Of a DNA stretch of 64,000 nt, positions 9,772-19,260 are shown piece by piece. A program made the position numbers and the translations under genes. Under the pieces are notes generated by a model that saw only the letters and a program-made list of their open reading frames with translations, had not been told where the DNA came from and did not search any database. Position 1 is the first letter of the stretch, and each line of letters starts with the position of its first letter. The DNA comes from an uncultured Pseudomonadales bacterium (GTDB lineage Bacteria > Pseudomonadota > Gammaproteobacteria > Pseudomonadales > Pseudohongiellaceae): assembly GCA_943842505.1 (NCBI GenBank), contig CALTDI010000010.1:248001-312000 (forward strand), in the 5' to 3' direction.

Positions 9772-10219
9772 GTTTAGTTGTTTCTTCTATCTGACAGGGC
9801 TGGAGAGTTGGAGAATTTTAACGCTAGGCGAATTATAAGCCTGTTCGGATTTATTAATATAAGTTTTACGGGACAATCGTGGTCTAATGGGCAAAAGAGG
9901 GTAAGATTTAAGCAGATTTGCCACGGCTGAACAACTGCTACGGCTCTAAGTGGCGGGTTTTCTCTGTCTTTTCGGCGATGCGAATTCTAAAACGGGCAGG
10001 CAGCATAAAAATGCCCCCTAAGTATCGAAATCAGCGGGGGTGACAGCTCTCGAATCTGCCATGAGGCCATTCTGTTGCATGATCGTTAGAGTCTCTTGCC
10101 CTACTTGTCTAAAAACTGAGCCCTCGTGGTGTTTTTCTGTGGAATTTCGGCCTCTGCAGCATTTTTAGCGGCAAATTCTGCTAGCTATCAATTTTATCGT
10201 TCGTTTCATCGTCTGCCCC

Positions 10220-10247
10220 TTGCACTATAGGTTTTTGGCCCTATATT
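10220..10247 (+). promoter_or_regulatory. Predicted promoter of the GntR gene
   Basis: TTGCAC at 10220-10225 and TATATT at 10242-10247 are spaced by 16 bp. The -10 box matches the sigma-70 consensus in 5 of 6 positions; the -35 box is weaker (3 of 6). The -10 hexamer overlaps the first GntR operator, which fits autorepression. Confidence 0.5.
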
Positions 10248-10275
10248 TGGTCCGACCAATTTGGTCGGACCAAAT
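10245..10275. promoter_or_regulatory. Tandem FadR/GntR-type operators nested in a 31-bp perfect inverted repeat
   Basis: Two 13-bp palindromes, TTGGTCCGACCAA (10247-10259) and TTGGTCGGACCAA (10261-10273), are separated by one base. Because they differ only at the centre, the whole 10245-10275 block is also a perfect 15+1+15 inverted repeat. The TNGTnnnACNA core is the known binding pattern of FadR-subfamily GntR dimers. The block overlaps the predicted -10 box and lies 58 bp before the regulator's start codon, so it is very likely the regulator's own operator. Confidence 0.8.
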
Positions 10276-10333
10276 AATGTTGGCATTTGGCCCCGGTAGG
10301 CCCAAATTTAGGATAGAGATGAGCAATTAAACG

Positions 10334-11059
10334 ATGTCTTCAAGTAACACTATCAGCCATGAAATCGCAGAGTCGCTGCGCGACGAGATTCTGCGCCTGC
10401 AGTATCGAAGCGGTGAACGCTTTCCGTCGGAGAGAGACCTTGCGGCGAGGTTTGATGCTAGCCGCGGAGCAGTCAGGGAGGCTCTGTCCCAGCTAGAGCA
10501 ACTGGGCCTGATACGAACCCAGCCAGGCGGTGCTAGGGTGCAGAGCGTGGATTCTGCGAGCCTCGCAGTTTTAGGGCCGCTTATGCAGTTGAATGACCTT
10601 CCAAATCCGGTTCTAGTCGACCAATTTCTGGAAACATTTGGGGTGTTGGCTGCTCTGACGGCGAAGAATGCCATTAATGCGGCGAATGCAGAGCAACTCA
10701 TCCAATTGAAGCAACTGGTCGTAAAGCTAGCTGATGAATCTGTTGATTTGGAAGGCATGCAGCCACGCTGGCGTGAATTCATGGAAACTCTGTCAGGAAT
10801 CGCAGACAACCTGGTGGTTAGGCTTATAAGCAACGACCTCAAGGCGCAATTTGTAGATCAGATGATGAGACTGGGTATTCGGCCTGATCTAAAGAAGAGC
10901 TCGATTAAGCGATTAATCAGCTCACTTCGAGTGAGCATCAACAAGAAGGATGGCGAGCTAGCCTCAGAGGCCATGCTGGCGCATTTCGAAGAACTGCGCA
11001 CGGCAATGAGTGAGGCGATCGGTCTCAAAGCCTCAGAAATCAGGCAAATGGCGGTTTAG
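10334..11059 (+). CDS. GntR-family (FadR/FCD subfamily) transcriptional regulator
   Basis: A 241-residue regulator. Residues 1-75 form the GntR winged helix (GERFPSERDLAARF, then SRGAVREALSQLEQLGLI). The rest is an all-helical effector domain resembling the FCD fold, though its metal-binding histidines are not obvious. Such proteins bind as dimers and release DNA when a small organic acid binds. Paired operators lie directly upstream. The RND efflux genes begin 155 bp downstream on the same strand, so it could control them as well as itself; that is inference from position. Confidence 0.87.
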   Translation: MSSSNTISHEIAESLRDEILRLQYRSGERFPSERDLAARFDASRGAVREALSQLEQLGLIRTQPGGARVQSVDSASLAVLGPLMQLNDLPNPVLVDQFLETFGVLAALTAKNAINAANAEQLIQLKQLVVKLADESVDLEGMQPRWREFMETLSGIADNLVVRLISNDLKAQFVDQMMRLGIRPDLKKSSIKRLISSLRVSINKKDGELASEAMLAHFEELRTAMSEAIGLKASEIRQMAV

Positions 11060-11155
11060 ATCGGTTTAACACGCCGAGTCGAGCTGAATTAGAGGTGGAT
11101 TGAGCGCAGTGAAGTAATCGATTCATTCGTATAAACAGTAGATAAGTAGATAACT

Positions 11156-11218
11156 ATGAACAGACAAGTAATTAGAGCTTTAGTGGCATGTAAGATCAGC
11201 AAAGGAGCTAGCGCATGA
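11156..11218 (+). CDS. Possible 20-codon leader peptide overlapping the efflux adaptor gene
   Basis: A short open frame, ATG 11156 to TGA 11218, encodes MNRQVIRALVACKISKGASA. Its stop overlaps the start of the next gene in an ATGA junction, the arrangement used for translational coupling. It has only a weak ribosome site of its own, and the AAGGAG serving the next gene lies inside it. It may be chance; reported because of the exact overlap. Confidence 0.2.
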   Translation: MNRQVIRALVACKISKGASA

Positions 11219-12381
11219 AGCGTGTAATTTTTCCCATTGGTATCTTGGCGGGCTGTATTTTAGTTGCGGCCGTGCTCTTGCGCTCCCCTACGGTAGTAGA
11301 TGAGGCCGCACCCGAGATTATCCCTGTTAGTGTGCGGGTAGCTCAAGTGCGAGCCGAATCCATTCAGCTCAACGTGGAATCACAGGGCAAGGTGCAAGCC
11401 TCCCAGGTTGCCTCTCTCTCGGCCCCAGTAGCAGGCCCCGTTGCCTGGATTTCTTCGGCCATGGAGGCCGGCGGCTTCGTGAAAGAGGGTGAATCGCTGC
11501 TGCGCTTGGAGAGTAGCGACTATGAGACGGCACGGGCTCGCAGCCTGGCAGCCATGCAGCAGGCTCAGGCCGAATCAACCCATGCCAGCAATGAGCTCGA
11601 TCGACTGCGCGAGCTGGCGGACAAGCGCCTGGCCAGTGATTCCCAGCTACAAGACGCAATTCGCATGGCAAATGTGAATATAGCCAGACTGGCCGATGCC
11701 CAGGCAAGCTTTCAGCAGGCAGAGCTCGATCTTGATAGGGCAAACATTCGGGCGCCATTCGATGCCATCATTCAGTCGCGAGATGTCGAGTTGGGTCAAT
11801 ACGTCAATCGAGCGCAGAGTGTTGCAGTATTGCTCGGCGCGACAGAGGTTGAGGTTCGGGTGCCACTCGCTATCCGGCAATTAGGATTTCTCGATGTACC
11901 TCTGGGTATGCGCGGTGAGTTGGACGATGAGCGTGCTCCCGATGTCATCCTGACTGGTTTGTATGGCGGCGCGGAGTATAACTGGTCCGGCAAGTTGGTG
12001 CGCACAGAAGCGGTCATCGATGCCAACAGTAACACGGTGCAGACGATTATTCGGGTGAAGCAGCCAGAGGCGAACGCTTCGTCTATGAATAAGAATGCGG
12101 AAATACCGTTGCCAATAGGTCTGTATGTACAGGCGACTATACAAGGACGGCGCGTCGATGACCTTATCGCCTTGCCTAGGTCTGTTATCCGCAACAATAA
12201 CCAGGTGTTGGTCGTAGACGCAGAAAATAAGATGTACTACCGCGATGTAGAGATCTATCGCCTGGAGGAAGATCGCGTACTTATCAGTGGCGGCATCTTA
12301 CCGGGGGAATTTATATGTACCTCCCCTATACAGGCTGTTGTCAACGGTATGTCAGTACAGCCGGTTACCGAAGTCATTTAA
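11215..12381 (+). CDS. RND efflux periplasmic adaptor (membrane fusion protein)
   Basis: A 388-residue HlyD/MdtA-type adaptor. One N-terminal membrane anchor or signal (residues 5-24) is followed by the biotinyl-lipoyl half-motif (VAGPVAWISSAMEAGGFVKE), a coiled-coil hairpin at about 105-170, the second lipoyl half (ANIRAPFDAIIQSRDVELGQYV) and beta-barrel domains. It bridges the inner-membrane RND pump and an outer-membrane channel. A strong AAGGAG ribosome site lies 8 bp before the ATG. The pump gene follows after 48 bp; no TolC-type gene is in the window, so an unlinked channel must serve. Confidence 0.92.
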   Translation: MKRVIFPIGILAGCILVAAVLLRSPTVVDEAAPEIIPVSVRVAQVRAESIQLNVESQGKVQASQVASLSAPVAGPVAWISSAMEAGGFVKEGESLLRLESSDYETARARSLAAMQQAQAESTHASNELDRLRELADKRLASDSQLQDAIRMANVNIARLADAQASFQQAELDLDRANIRAPFDAIIQSRDVELGQYVNRAQSVAVLLGATEVEVRVPLAIRQLGFLDVPLGMRGELDDERAPDVILTGLYGGAEYNWSGKLVRTEAVIDANSNTVQTIIRVKQPEANASSMNKNAEIPLPIGLYVQATIQGRRVDDLIALPRSVIRNNNQVLVVDAENKMYYRDVEIYRLEEDRVLISGGILPGEFICTSPIQAVVNGMSVQPVTEVI

Positions 12382-12429
12382 TAATAAGTTCATTTTCGCT
12401 CGATTAAAAATACGAGATAGAGGTCTACA

Positions 12430-15400
12430 TTGAGAACTCCGATTACATGGTTTGTTAAAAATCCAGTCGCTACCAATCTGATGATGATGCTCTTTCTGGC
12501 GAGCGGGACTCTCTCCTATTTAAGTCTCAATCAGGAGGAATTTCCCGATATTGAATTCGGACTGATTCAAGTTAGTGTCGCCTATCTGGGCGCGACTCCG
12601 GCCGAGTCTGAATCTGCAGTCTGCTTGCGTATCGAAGAGGCGCTAGAGGGTGCTGAGAATATAGAGCGCCTCACTAGCACAGCCCGCGAGGGCGGCTGTG
12701 ATGCAACCTTGGAGCTAAGCAGTGGCGCCGATCTAAACCGCGTTTTGAACGATGTGAAGGGCAAGGTTGACGCCGTCACTACCTTTCCCGCTGAAACAGA
12801 GAAGCCCATAGTTCGAGCATTCAGCGCCAGTGGCAACGTCATGACGATGGCACTTTCATCCCAAACTGATGATAGCAATCTAAAAACGGTTGCCGAGGAT
12901 ATCCGCAACGATCTGCTAGATATCGATGGCATTTCCACGGTTAACATCGAGTATATCCGTCCATTCGAAATTTCTATTGAGGTGTCCGAGTTTACTCTGC
13001 GCCAATACGGCCTCACTCTGGATCAGATTTCACGCGCCATCGATCGCGCCTCACTCGACTTACCCGGGGGCACCATCCGCACCGCATCGGGCGAGATTTT
13101 GCTGCGCACCAAGGGCCAGGTTTATAGCGGTGATGAGTACGAAAATATTGTGGTGCAGTCTTATCCAGATGGCACCCAGCTGCGTCTAGGTCAGATCGCG
13201 ACGGTCAACGATGGCTTTGAGGAAGGCTATCTGGATGCGCGCCTGAATGGTGTGAACTCTGCGATCATCGATATTCTGCGTGTGGGAGATGAAGACATCG
13301 TCACCTCGGCTCGGCGGGTTCGCGCCTGGATGGCTTCGGTTGACTTTAATCTTCCAGAAGGCATGGAGCTGAATGTAATAACTGACTCGGCGGTCGCTAC
13401 ACAGGACAGGATCGGTACCGTTGCCACGAACGCCTATACCGGACTTTTGTTTGTACTATTAATTTTGGCGTTGTTTTTACGTTTCAAAGTGGCGGTGTGG
13501 GTGGCAGCCGGTATCCCAATTGCTATCGCCGGTGCTCTCGCTCTTTTCCCTACGGTGGGGTTGACGATTAGCTCGCTGACCGTAATGGGTTTTATTTTAG
13601 TGCTGGGTATCATTGTTGATGATGCCATCGTTGTTGGCGAGCGGATACACGCTTTTGAGCGTAAGGGCTATACCCCTGAAGAGGCGGCAATCGAAGGCAC
13701 AATGGAAGTTTCGGTGCCGGTAATCTTTGGTGTGCTGACAACCATAGCTGCCTTCCTGCCGATTTTGTTGTTGGGCGGTCAGATGGGCGCGTTCTTCAAT
13801 GCAATTGGTGGCGTGGTGGTGTTCTGTCTGCTGGCTAGCCTCGTTGAGTCGCAACTCATATTGCCCGGACACATTGCCCACAGAAAAACGACAGGCTACC
13901 TGGGTGAAGGTACCTTCATCGTAGGTGTGTGGCAGAATTTGCAGGGCAAGATAGCGGGAAGCATGGAATATTTTGCTGAACACGGCTATCAGCGCGCTCT
14001 AAAGAAAGTGCTTAAATACCGTTATGCTGCCTGGGCGACGGCAACAGGCGTCATTATCATTTCCTTTGCCTTGCTTATGTCAGGCCGCGTGATATTTCAG
14101 TTCATGCCGTCGGTCGAGGGCGACACCGTATGGGGTACCGTGGTCATGCCAGTCGGTGTGCCAGGTTATATCACTGAAGATGCGATAAGCATACTCGAAG
14201 AGAAGGCTCTTGAGCTCACCGCCGAACTCGATGAAGAGCTGATAGCGCTCAAGGCCAGTGGTGCCGCGCCAGAATCGACGGAACGCGTCGTTGCCAGTGT
14301 GTTAACTATAATTGGTGGCCGAGCACCACGCGGTGGTCCCGGCGGACCCGGGAGAGGTAATGCAGGTAGCAGCGAGGTAGCTGAAGTCGTGTTGTACCTG
14401 ACGCCTTTCTTTGAGCGCGGAGAGATAAGTTCTGCCGAGATTCGCGATAGATGGCGCGAAAAAGTTGGCAGCATTCCCGATGCGCTGGAGTTAACTTTTG
14501 TCTCCGATGCGTTCTCTGCCGGTGATGCAATTAATTATCGCCTCGAGGGTCGTGACGAAGAAAATCTGAAGATCGCCTCCACTGAGCTACGCGCAGAACT
14601 GGCGCGCTACCCCGGTGTATTCGATATTTCCGATTCCTTCCGAGCCGGCAAGCAAGAGGTTCAGATTCAGATATTGGAGACTGGCAAGACCCTAGGTTTG
14701 ACACTCAACGATGTGGCTACGCAGGTGCGGCAGGCTTTCTACGGTGCAGAGTCGCAACGTATTCAGCGCGGGTCCGACGATATTCGTGTGATGGTGCGCT
14801 ATCCGGAAGACGAGCGCCAGTCACTGGGAAATCTGGAAGATCTACTGATTCGAACACCTAGTGGTGCCGAGGTGCCATTTCTTAGCATCGCTGATTTCTC
14901 GCTGGGTAATAGTTATTCCAGTATCAATAGGCAGGATGGTCGGCGCGTAATTACTGTGCGCGGAGATATCGATCGAACGGTAGTTAAGCCTGACGAAATT
15001 CGCCGCGAAGTTATCGGCAAGTTCAAGGATAAATGGGCGCGAGATCTCGATGTGGAGCTAGTGGTAGGTGGTGAGGGTGAGCAACAACTTAGTTCCCTGT
15101 CTGAACTGTTCTCAACATTCCCGCTTGCTATGATGGTTATCTTTGCTCTGCTGGCGATACCATTAAAGTCTTATACTCAGCCACTCATTATCATGAGTGT
15201 GATTCCATTCGGTGCCATAGGCGCCATCTTTGGTCACTTTATCATGGGCGCCGACCTGGTGTTTTTCTCCCTGCTCGGCATCATCGCGCTTAGTGGTGTT
15301 GTTGTGAATGCGTCTCTGGTGTTGGTAGTTTCCATTAATCGCCTGCGCGATGAAGGTATGGGCATGGTAGAGGCGGTTTCCACAGCGGGCATGATGCGCT

Positions 15401-15633
15401 TTAGGCCGATCTTCCTAACCTCATTGACTACCTTTATCGGTCTGGTGCCACTGATGATTACCGCGAGCCCGGCAACTTTTTTTATTGTGCCCATGGCGAT
15501 TTCACTGTCTTTCGGCGTGCTCTTCGCTACCGTGATTACGCTATTTCTGGTGCCTAGCCTGTATGTGATCTTGCAAGATTTTCATGGTCACACCGACACG
15601 GCTGAAGAGAGAGCGCTGGCATATCAACATTAG
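12430..15633 (+). CDS. RND efflux pump inner-membrane transporter
   Basis: A 1067-residue AcrB-family pump with the expected twelve membrane helices in two halves and two large periplasmic loops. The paired aspartates of helix 4, needed for proton relay, are present in GIIVDDAIVVGE. The second half starts near residue 535, preceded by a glycine-rich linker (GGPGGPGRGNAG, about 635-650) not usual in AcrB. It starts with TTG, supported by AGAGG 7 bp upstream. With the adaptor it should export hydrophobic or toxic compounds using the proton gradient. Control by the upstream GntR regulator is plausible but unproven. Confidence 0.92.
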   Translation: MRTPITWFVKNPVATNLMMMLFLASGTLSYLSLNQEEFPDIEFGLIQVSVAYLGATPAESESAVCLRIEEALEGAENIERLTSTAREGGCDATLELSSGADLNRVLNDVKGKVDAVTTFPAETEKPIVRAFSASGNVMTMALSSQTDDSNLKTVAEDIRNDLLDIDGISTVNIEYIRPFEISIEVSEFTLRQYGLTLDQISRAIDRASLDLPGGTIRTASGEILLRTKGQVYSGDEYENIVVQSYPDGTQLRLGQIATVNDGFEEGYLDARLNGVNSAIIDILRVGDEDIVTSARRVRAWMASVDFNLPEGMELNVITDSAVATQDRIGTVATNAYTGLLFVLLILALFLRFKVAVWVAAGIPIAIAGALALFPTVGLTISSLTVMGFILVLGIIVDDAIVVGERIHAFERKGYTPEEAAIEGTMEVSVPVIFGVLTTIAAFLPILLLGGQMGAFFNAIGGVVVFCLLASLVESQLILPGHIAHRKTTGYLGEGTFIVGVWQNLQGKIAGSMEYFAEHGYQRALKKVLKYRYAAWATATGVIIISFALLMSGRVIFQFMPSVEGDTVWGTVVMPVGVPGYITEDAISILEEKALELTAELDEELIALKASGAAPESTERVVASVLTIIGGRAPRGGPGGPGRGNAGSSEVAEVVLYLTPFFERGEISSAEIRDRWREKVGSIPDALELTFVSDAFSAGDAINYRLEGRDEENLKIASTELRAELARYPGVFDISDSFRAGKQEVQIQILETGKTLGLTLNDVATQVRQAFYGAESQRIQRGSDDIRVMVRYPEDERQSLGNLEDLLIRTPSGAEVPFLSIADFSLGNSYSSINRQDGRRVITVRGDIDRTVVKPDEIRREVIGKFKDKWARDLDVELVVGGEGEQQLSSLSELFSTFPLAMMVIFALLAIPLKSYTQPLIIMSVIPFGAIGAIFGHFIMGADLVFFSLLGIIALSGVVVNASLVLVVSINRLRDEGMGMVEAVSTAGMMRFRPIFLTSLTTFIGLVPLMITASPATFFIVPMAISLSFGVLFATVITLFLVPSLYVILQDFHGHTDTAEERALAYQH

Positions 15634-15683
15634 GCGATTCATAATGTGCGAATCGCTTGATTCTTTCTGAAAGGGCTTTTCGT

Positions 15684-16985
15684 ATGAGATTGTTTGGCTT
15701 GGCAGTACTGTTCTTTAGCATGGTTTCCATGGGAGTTGCACAGGAAAACCGCATCGATATTGTCAGGCCGGATGCGCCAGAATTGGCGGGTTTCGGTGAG
15801 TATGATATTGGTGTGCAGACTCTCGAATTTGTCGATCCCAATAGAATAGATATTCTGAATACAAAGCGCGGCGGTGACAGCGCTATCTATGATCGAAGCC
15901 TAACTGTCGAAGTCTGGTACCCCGCACAGCTTGCTGCGAATCAATCAGCCGGCGGCGAGTATCGGGCCATAACTCGCAATCCCGATATCACTGCGACGCT
16001 GCATGGTCGCGCGGTACGTGACGCTGAACCCAACAGTGCAGATGCGCGCTATCCACTCGTCATTATTTCTCATGGCTACCCCGGCAACCGTTTTCTTATC
16101 AGTCATCTCGGTGAAAATCTTGCGAGCAAGGGCTATGTGGTTGCATCGATCGATCACACCGACAGCACCTATGACGATCAACAGGCATTCACCAGCACGC
16201 TCTATAACCGTCCGCTCGATCAGCGCTTTGTGCTCAACACGCTGGATAATCTTTCCCATGATTCAAGCAGCTTCCTGAATGGCCTGCTCGATGCCGATAC
16301 CACAGGCATTGTTGGTTATTCCATGGGTGGCTATGGCTTGGTAAATAACCTAGGCGGTGGTTACAGCGATGACGTGGTCACTTCCCTGATGGCTCCTCCG
16401 AACGAGCTTCTCCATGAGCACGCTACGGGAAATCCCGAATATCGATCCAATCTCGATCCGCGCATCAAGGCGGGCTTCGCAGTCGCGCCTTGGGGTATGG
16501 CCTCGGGATTCTGGCGCGAGCAGGATCTCGCTGGAATAGACGTGCCTACTTTTTATCTAGCTGGTGATAACGACACCGTCGCAGGATACGAGGCCGGTGT
16601 GCGAGCGATCTACGAAGCGGCGGTGAACAGTGATCGCTATTTGCTTACCTACAAGAATGCAGGTCACAACGCAGGCGCGCCTTATCCTGTTCCCGTTGAG
16701 ATACTAGAGAGTGAGAGTGGAATCGGTGCCTCTCATTACACCGATCCGGTGTGGGACAATACCCGTATGAACAACATCATGGATCATTTCGCTACTGCCT
16801 ACTTCGATCATTACCTGAAGCAGAAAGAGGGCAGCGTGTCGTATCTGGAAGTTGTCCCCGACGGTGCCGACGCGGTCTATTCCGTAACCAATGGCCAGCA
16901 GAATGATGACCATGACTACTGGAAAGGATTTGGCCCGAATACGGCGGTAGGCCTGAAGCTGGAGCACCTCCAGATAGGCGAATGA
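15684..16985 (+). CDS. Exported alpha/beta hydrolase (dienelactone/PAF-acetylhydrolase-like)
   Basis: A 433-residue secreted hydrolase. I chose ATG 15684 because it has GAAAGGG upstream and begins a clean signal peptide ending GVAQ; an upstream TTG at 15657 in the same frame is less likely. The nucleophile is in GYSMGGYG (residue about 220), the acid probably in AGDNDTVAGYE and the histidine in NAGHNAGAP. It follows the RND pump by 50 bp and may share its transcript. Substrate unknown; esters or lactones are typical of the fold. Confidence 0.8.
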   Translation: MRLFGLAVLFFSMVSMGVAQENRIDIVRPDAPELAGFGEYDIGVQTLEFVDPNRIDILNTKRGGDSAIYDRSLTVEVWYPAQLAANQSAGGEYRAITRNPDITATLHGRAVRDAEPNSADARYPLVIISHGYPGNRFLISHLGENLASKGYVVASIDHTDSTYDDQQAFTSTLYNRPLDQRFVLNTLDNLSHDSSSFLNGLLDADTTGIVGYSMGGYGLVNNLGGGYSDDVVTSLMAPPNELLHEHATGNPEYRSNLDPRIKAGFAVAPWGMASGFWREQDLAGIDVPTFYLAGDNDTVAGYEAGVRAIYEAAVNSDRYLLTYKNAGHNAGAPYPVPVEILESESGIGASHYTDPVWDNTRMNNIMDHFATAYFDHYLKQKEGSVSYLEVVPDGADAVYSVTNGQQNDDHDYWKGFGPNTAVGLKLEHLQIGE

Positions 16986-17019
16986 CAGGGAAATGGCAGG
17001 AAAATGACTGGCGGGTAGC

Positions 17020-17307
17020 CTACTTCACCGCTAGTCGAATCTGCTGAACATTAATATCCTGCCAGACCTTACCGGTTACGTAAGGGTCGCTGGCAAGCCA
17101 CTGATCCAGCTCTGCCTTGGAGTCGAACTCGACGAACATGGTGGAGCCTATCATCTGCTCCGCTTCATCGAGGATCGCGCCCCCAGCGATCAGATGCCCG
17201 GCCTCCTTAAGCTGCTTCGCTCCCTTGAGATGCGCATCGCGCACAGACAGGCGCCGCTCTAGCGCGTTCTCATCTTTGCCGTCATAGGCGGTAACCATAA
17301 ATTGCAT
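17020..17307 (-). CDS. YciI-like protein
   Basis: A 95-residue protein of the YciI family (ferredoxin-like alpha/beta barrel). The pattern with RRLSVRDAHLKGAKQLKEAG, then MFVEFDSKAELDQWLASDPYV, is diagnostic. YciI proteins are small cytosolic dimers; a His-Asp pair (here within VRDAHL) has been proposed as an active site, but roles are mostly unknown. It converges with the hydrolase 34 bp away and is followed on its own strand by nothing. Confidence 0.87.
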   Translation of the reverse strand: MQFMVTAYDGKDENALERRLSVRDAHLKGAKQLKEAGHLIAGGAILDEAEQMIGSTMFVEFDSKAELDQWLASDPYVTGKVWQDINVQQIRLAVK

Positions 17308-17400
17308 AGTGTCGTATCCTCGTTTGCGTTGCGCCGATTATCCCATGACTCTAGCTCAGGGCAAGTCTGTCCTGGTTTGTCAGGTTTGTTCCGAATTTCT

Positions 17401-18012
17401 TCAAACTGTAATTTGATCAAGCAGTTCTAGGAAGACGGGTATCAGGGATCCCATCAGCAGAACCGCCATGCTGATATTGAAGACTCTCACGTAGCTTGGA
17501 TTGCGCATAAGTGTCTTTAGTGAGGCGCCTCCCCAGAGCCAGAGCATGATGCAGGGCGCTCCGAATAGCAGGAAGATGAGACCGATAGTAATGACCTGTA
17601 GCACATAGCCCTCACCAAGAGTCGTATAGGTTACGGTGGCGCCTACCGCCAGAACCCAGGCTTTCGGGTTCACCCATTGAAAGGCGGCGGCCTGAATAAA
17701 AGAGAATGGCCTGCCTTCGGTCTCGTTGGGCCCGGTCACTGGTGCGCTCGCGATCTTGTACGCGAGATAGCTTAGGTAGGCAGCGCCGACAACCTTCAAG
17801 ACTATGTGCATTATCGGATACAGCTCGAATAGTTGTGCTATGCCGAGGCCGACGGCGAGCACCATAACCGGAAATCCCAACACGATGCCGCAGAAGTGAG
17901 GTAGGCTGCGCTTGATGCCGTAGTTCAGGCCAGATGCCATGATCATGGCGTTATTGGGGCCGGGTGTCACACAAGTGGTGATGGCGAAAGCGATTATTGC
18001 GAAATATTCCAT
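17401..18012 (-). CDS. LysE-family amino-acid exporter
   Basis: A 203-residue membrane protein with about six helices. The N-terminus ITTCVTPGPNNAMIMASGLNYG is the LysE/RhtB family signature, and FQWVNPKAWVLAVG in the middle is also conserved. It is expected to export an amino acid or derivative from the cytosol. It is divergent from the AEC transporter, with a 279-bp gap between them. Substrate cannot be assigned. Confidence 0.9.
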   Translation of the reverse strand: MEYFAIIAFAITTCVTPGPNNAMIMASGLNYGIKRSLPHFCGIVLGFPVMVLAVGLGIAQLFELYPIMHIVLKVVGAAYLSYLAYKIASAPVTGPNETEGRPFSFIQAAAFQWVNPKAWVLAVGATVTYTTLGEGYVLQVITIGLIFLLFGAPCIMLWLWGGASLKTLMRNPSYVRVFNISMAVLLMGSLIPVFLELLDQITV

Positions 18013-18291
18013 GGCGATATTCTAAATCCGATTTTCTATAGAGACCCTTTGTTAGGCTATCAGTGACAGGGTCAACAACGGAACGAAGAGTCAGAAGATC
18101 TCTAGGTTTATCCGACAACATTGTTTGGGTATTCGTTTTTGAAGTTTGCAAGTGGCCTTGGCAGATAGGTCTTTCTTGGACTGGTCGGAAGTATCGCGCC
18201 GGCACCGAATGTTGTCAAGGTGGAGGTATTGGTCTAGCCCTGGCTGCGAAGAAGACTGGAATTGCAGGGCTGGTGAGGCTAGTATGCCGCC

Positions 18292-19209
18292 ATGATTCTA
18301 AGTGTCCTCACTCCTATCTTTGCCATAATTCTTTTGGGTTTTTTGATTAGTCGAGCTCCAGTTTCCAGCCAGGCGGCATGGGCGGAGTTGGAACGACTCA
18401 CCTACTATGTATTTTTTCCAGCCCTGCTCTTGGTGCGGCTCTCGGCTTCGAATTTCGATTGGGAGGACGTCGTCGATATCGGCAAAGTTATAGGTTTTGC
18501 TCTATTCGTCATCACGCTGCTTATATTCTCGCTGAAAAAATTCGTTAGCGGCGACTCAGCCTCGGTAAGCTCTATCTACCAAGGCAGTATCCGTTTCAAT
18601 ACTTTTATTGGCTTAGCCTGTATCGATCTCCTGTATGGCGATAGTGGTCTGATCACTGCCGCCCTTTGCCTCGCTCTGTATATTCCGCTGGTAAATGTGT
18701 TGTGCGTAGTGGCTCTGACCGGTGGCGGAGAAGGAGGCACCAAGAGAATCAGTCGTGTCATCAACTCAGTTGTTAGTAATCCGCTGGTGTTGGCTTGTAT
18801 GGCGGGTATCGCTGTTAGCTATTCAGGCTTTACTATTCCGCCCATAGCCGAATCTGTTCTGGATATTCTCAGTCAGCCGGCATTACCAATAGGCCTTCTC
18901 GCAGTCGGTGCGGGGATTCGTTTTGTGGCACTAGGAGAGCAGAGCTGGCAGATGTTAGTGGCTTTGCTCAACAAGCTTGCCTTGGTCCCCGGGCTGGTGC
19001 TTGCTGCCTGCTTGCTTTTCGAAACGCCTAATTCGATAGCGGTAATTCTGCTGTTGCTTAGCGTATTACCTGCGCCACCCTCGGCCTATATTCTGGCGCG
19101 GCAACTAGGCGGTAACGAGAGCCTCATGGCGAACATAATCACCGCGCAAACCCTTGCTGCGTTCTTTGTGATTCCCCTGTGGATTGAACTCGCGAACCGC
19201 TATCTGTAA
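18292..19209 (+). CDS. AEC-family (auxin efflux carrier-like) transporter
   Basis: A 305-residue membrane protein with about ten helices in two inverted halves. LTPIFAIILLGFLISR at the start and the later QPALPIGLLAVGAG and LPAPPSAYILARQLGGN are typical of the AEC family, whose bacterial members move organic acids such as malate or malonate. ATG 18292 is the only sensible start. It is a single gene, converging with the esterase at 19261. Confidence 0.87.
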   Translation: MILSVLTPIFAIILLGFLISRAPVSSQAAWAELERLTYYVFFPALLLVRLSASNFDWEDVVDIGKVIGFALFVITLLIFSLKKFVSGDSASVSSIYQGSIRFNTFIGLACIDLLYGDSGLITAALCLALYIPLVNVLCVVALTGGGEGGTKRISRVINSVVSNPLVLACMAGIAVSYSGFTIPPIAESVLDILSQPALPIGLLAVGAGIRFVALGEQSWQMLVALLNKLALVPGLVLAACLLFETPNSIAVILLLLSVLPAPPSAYILARQLGGNESLMANIITAQTLAAFFVIPLWIELANRYL

Positions 19210-19260
19210 GAGTAGATAGGGCGGCGCTGCGGGAAACTGCCCTCTAGGTGAAGGGCTAAA

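Larger units (their letters stand above)
9772..10333. other. Divergent intergenic region between cyclase and GntR regulator
   Basis: These 562 bp carry no convincing gene. The right-hand 120 bp hold a promoter and the nested GntR operators described separately. The left part must contain the cyclase promoter reading left; I could not pick one out. The middle has only a weak GC hairpin near 10010-10040. Confidence 0.6.

Noticed and set aside
13434..13983. Antisense frames within the RND pump gene
   Set aside because: Shadows of a strongly conserved gene; no ribosome sites or family features.
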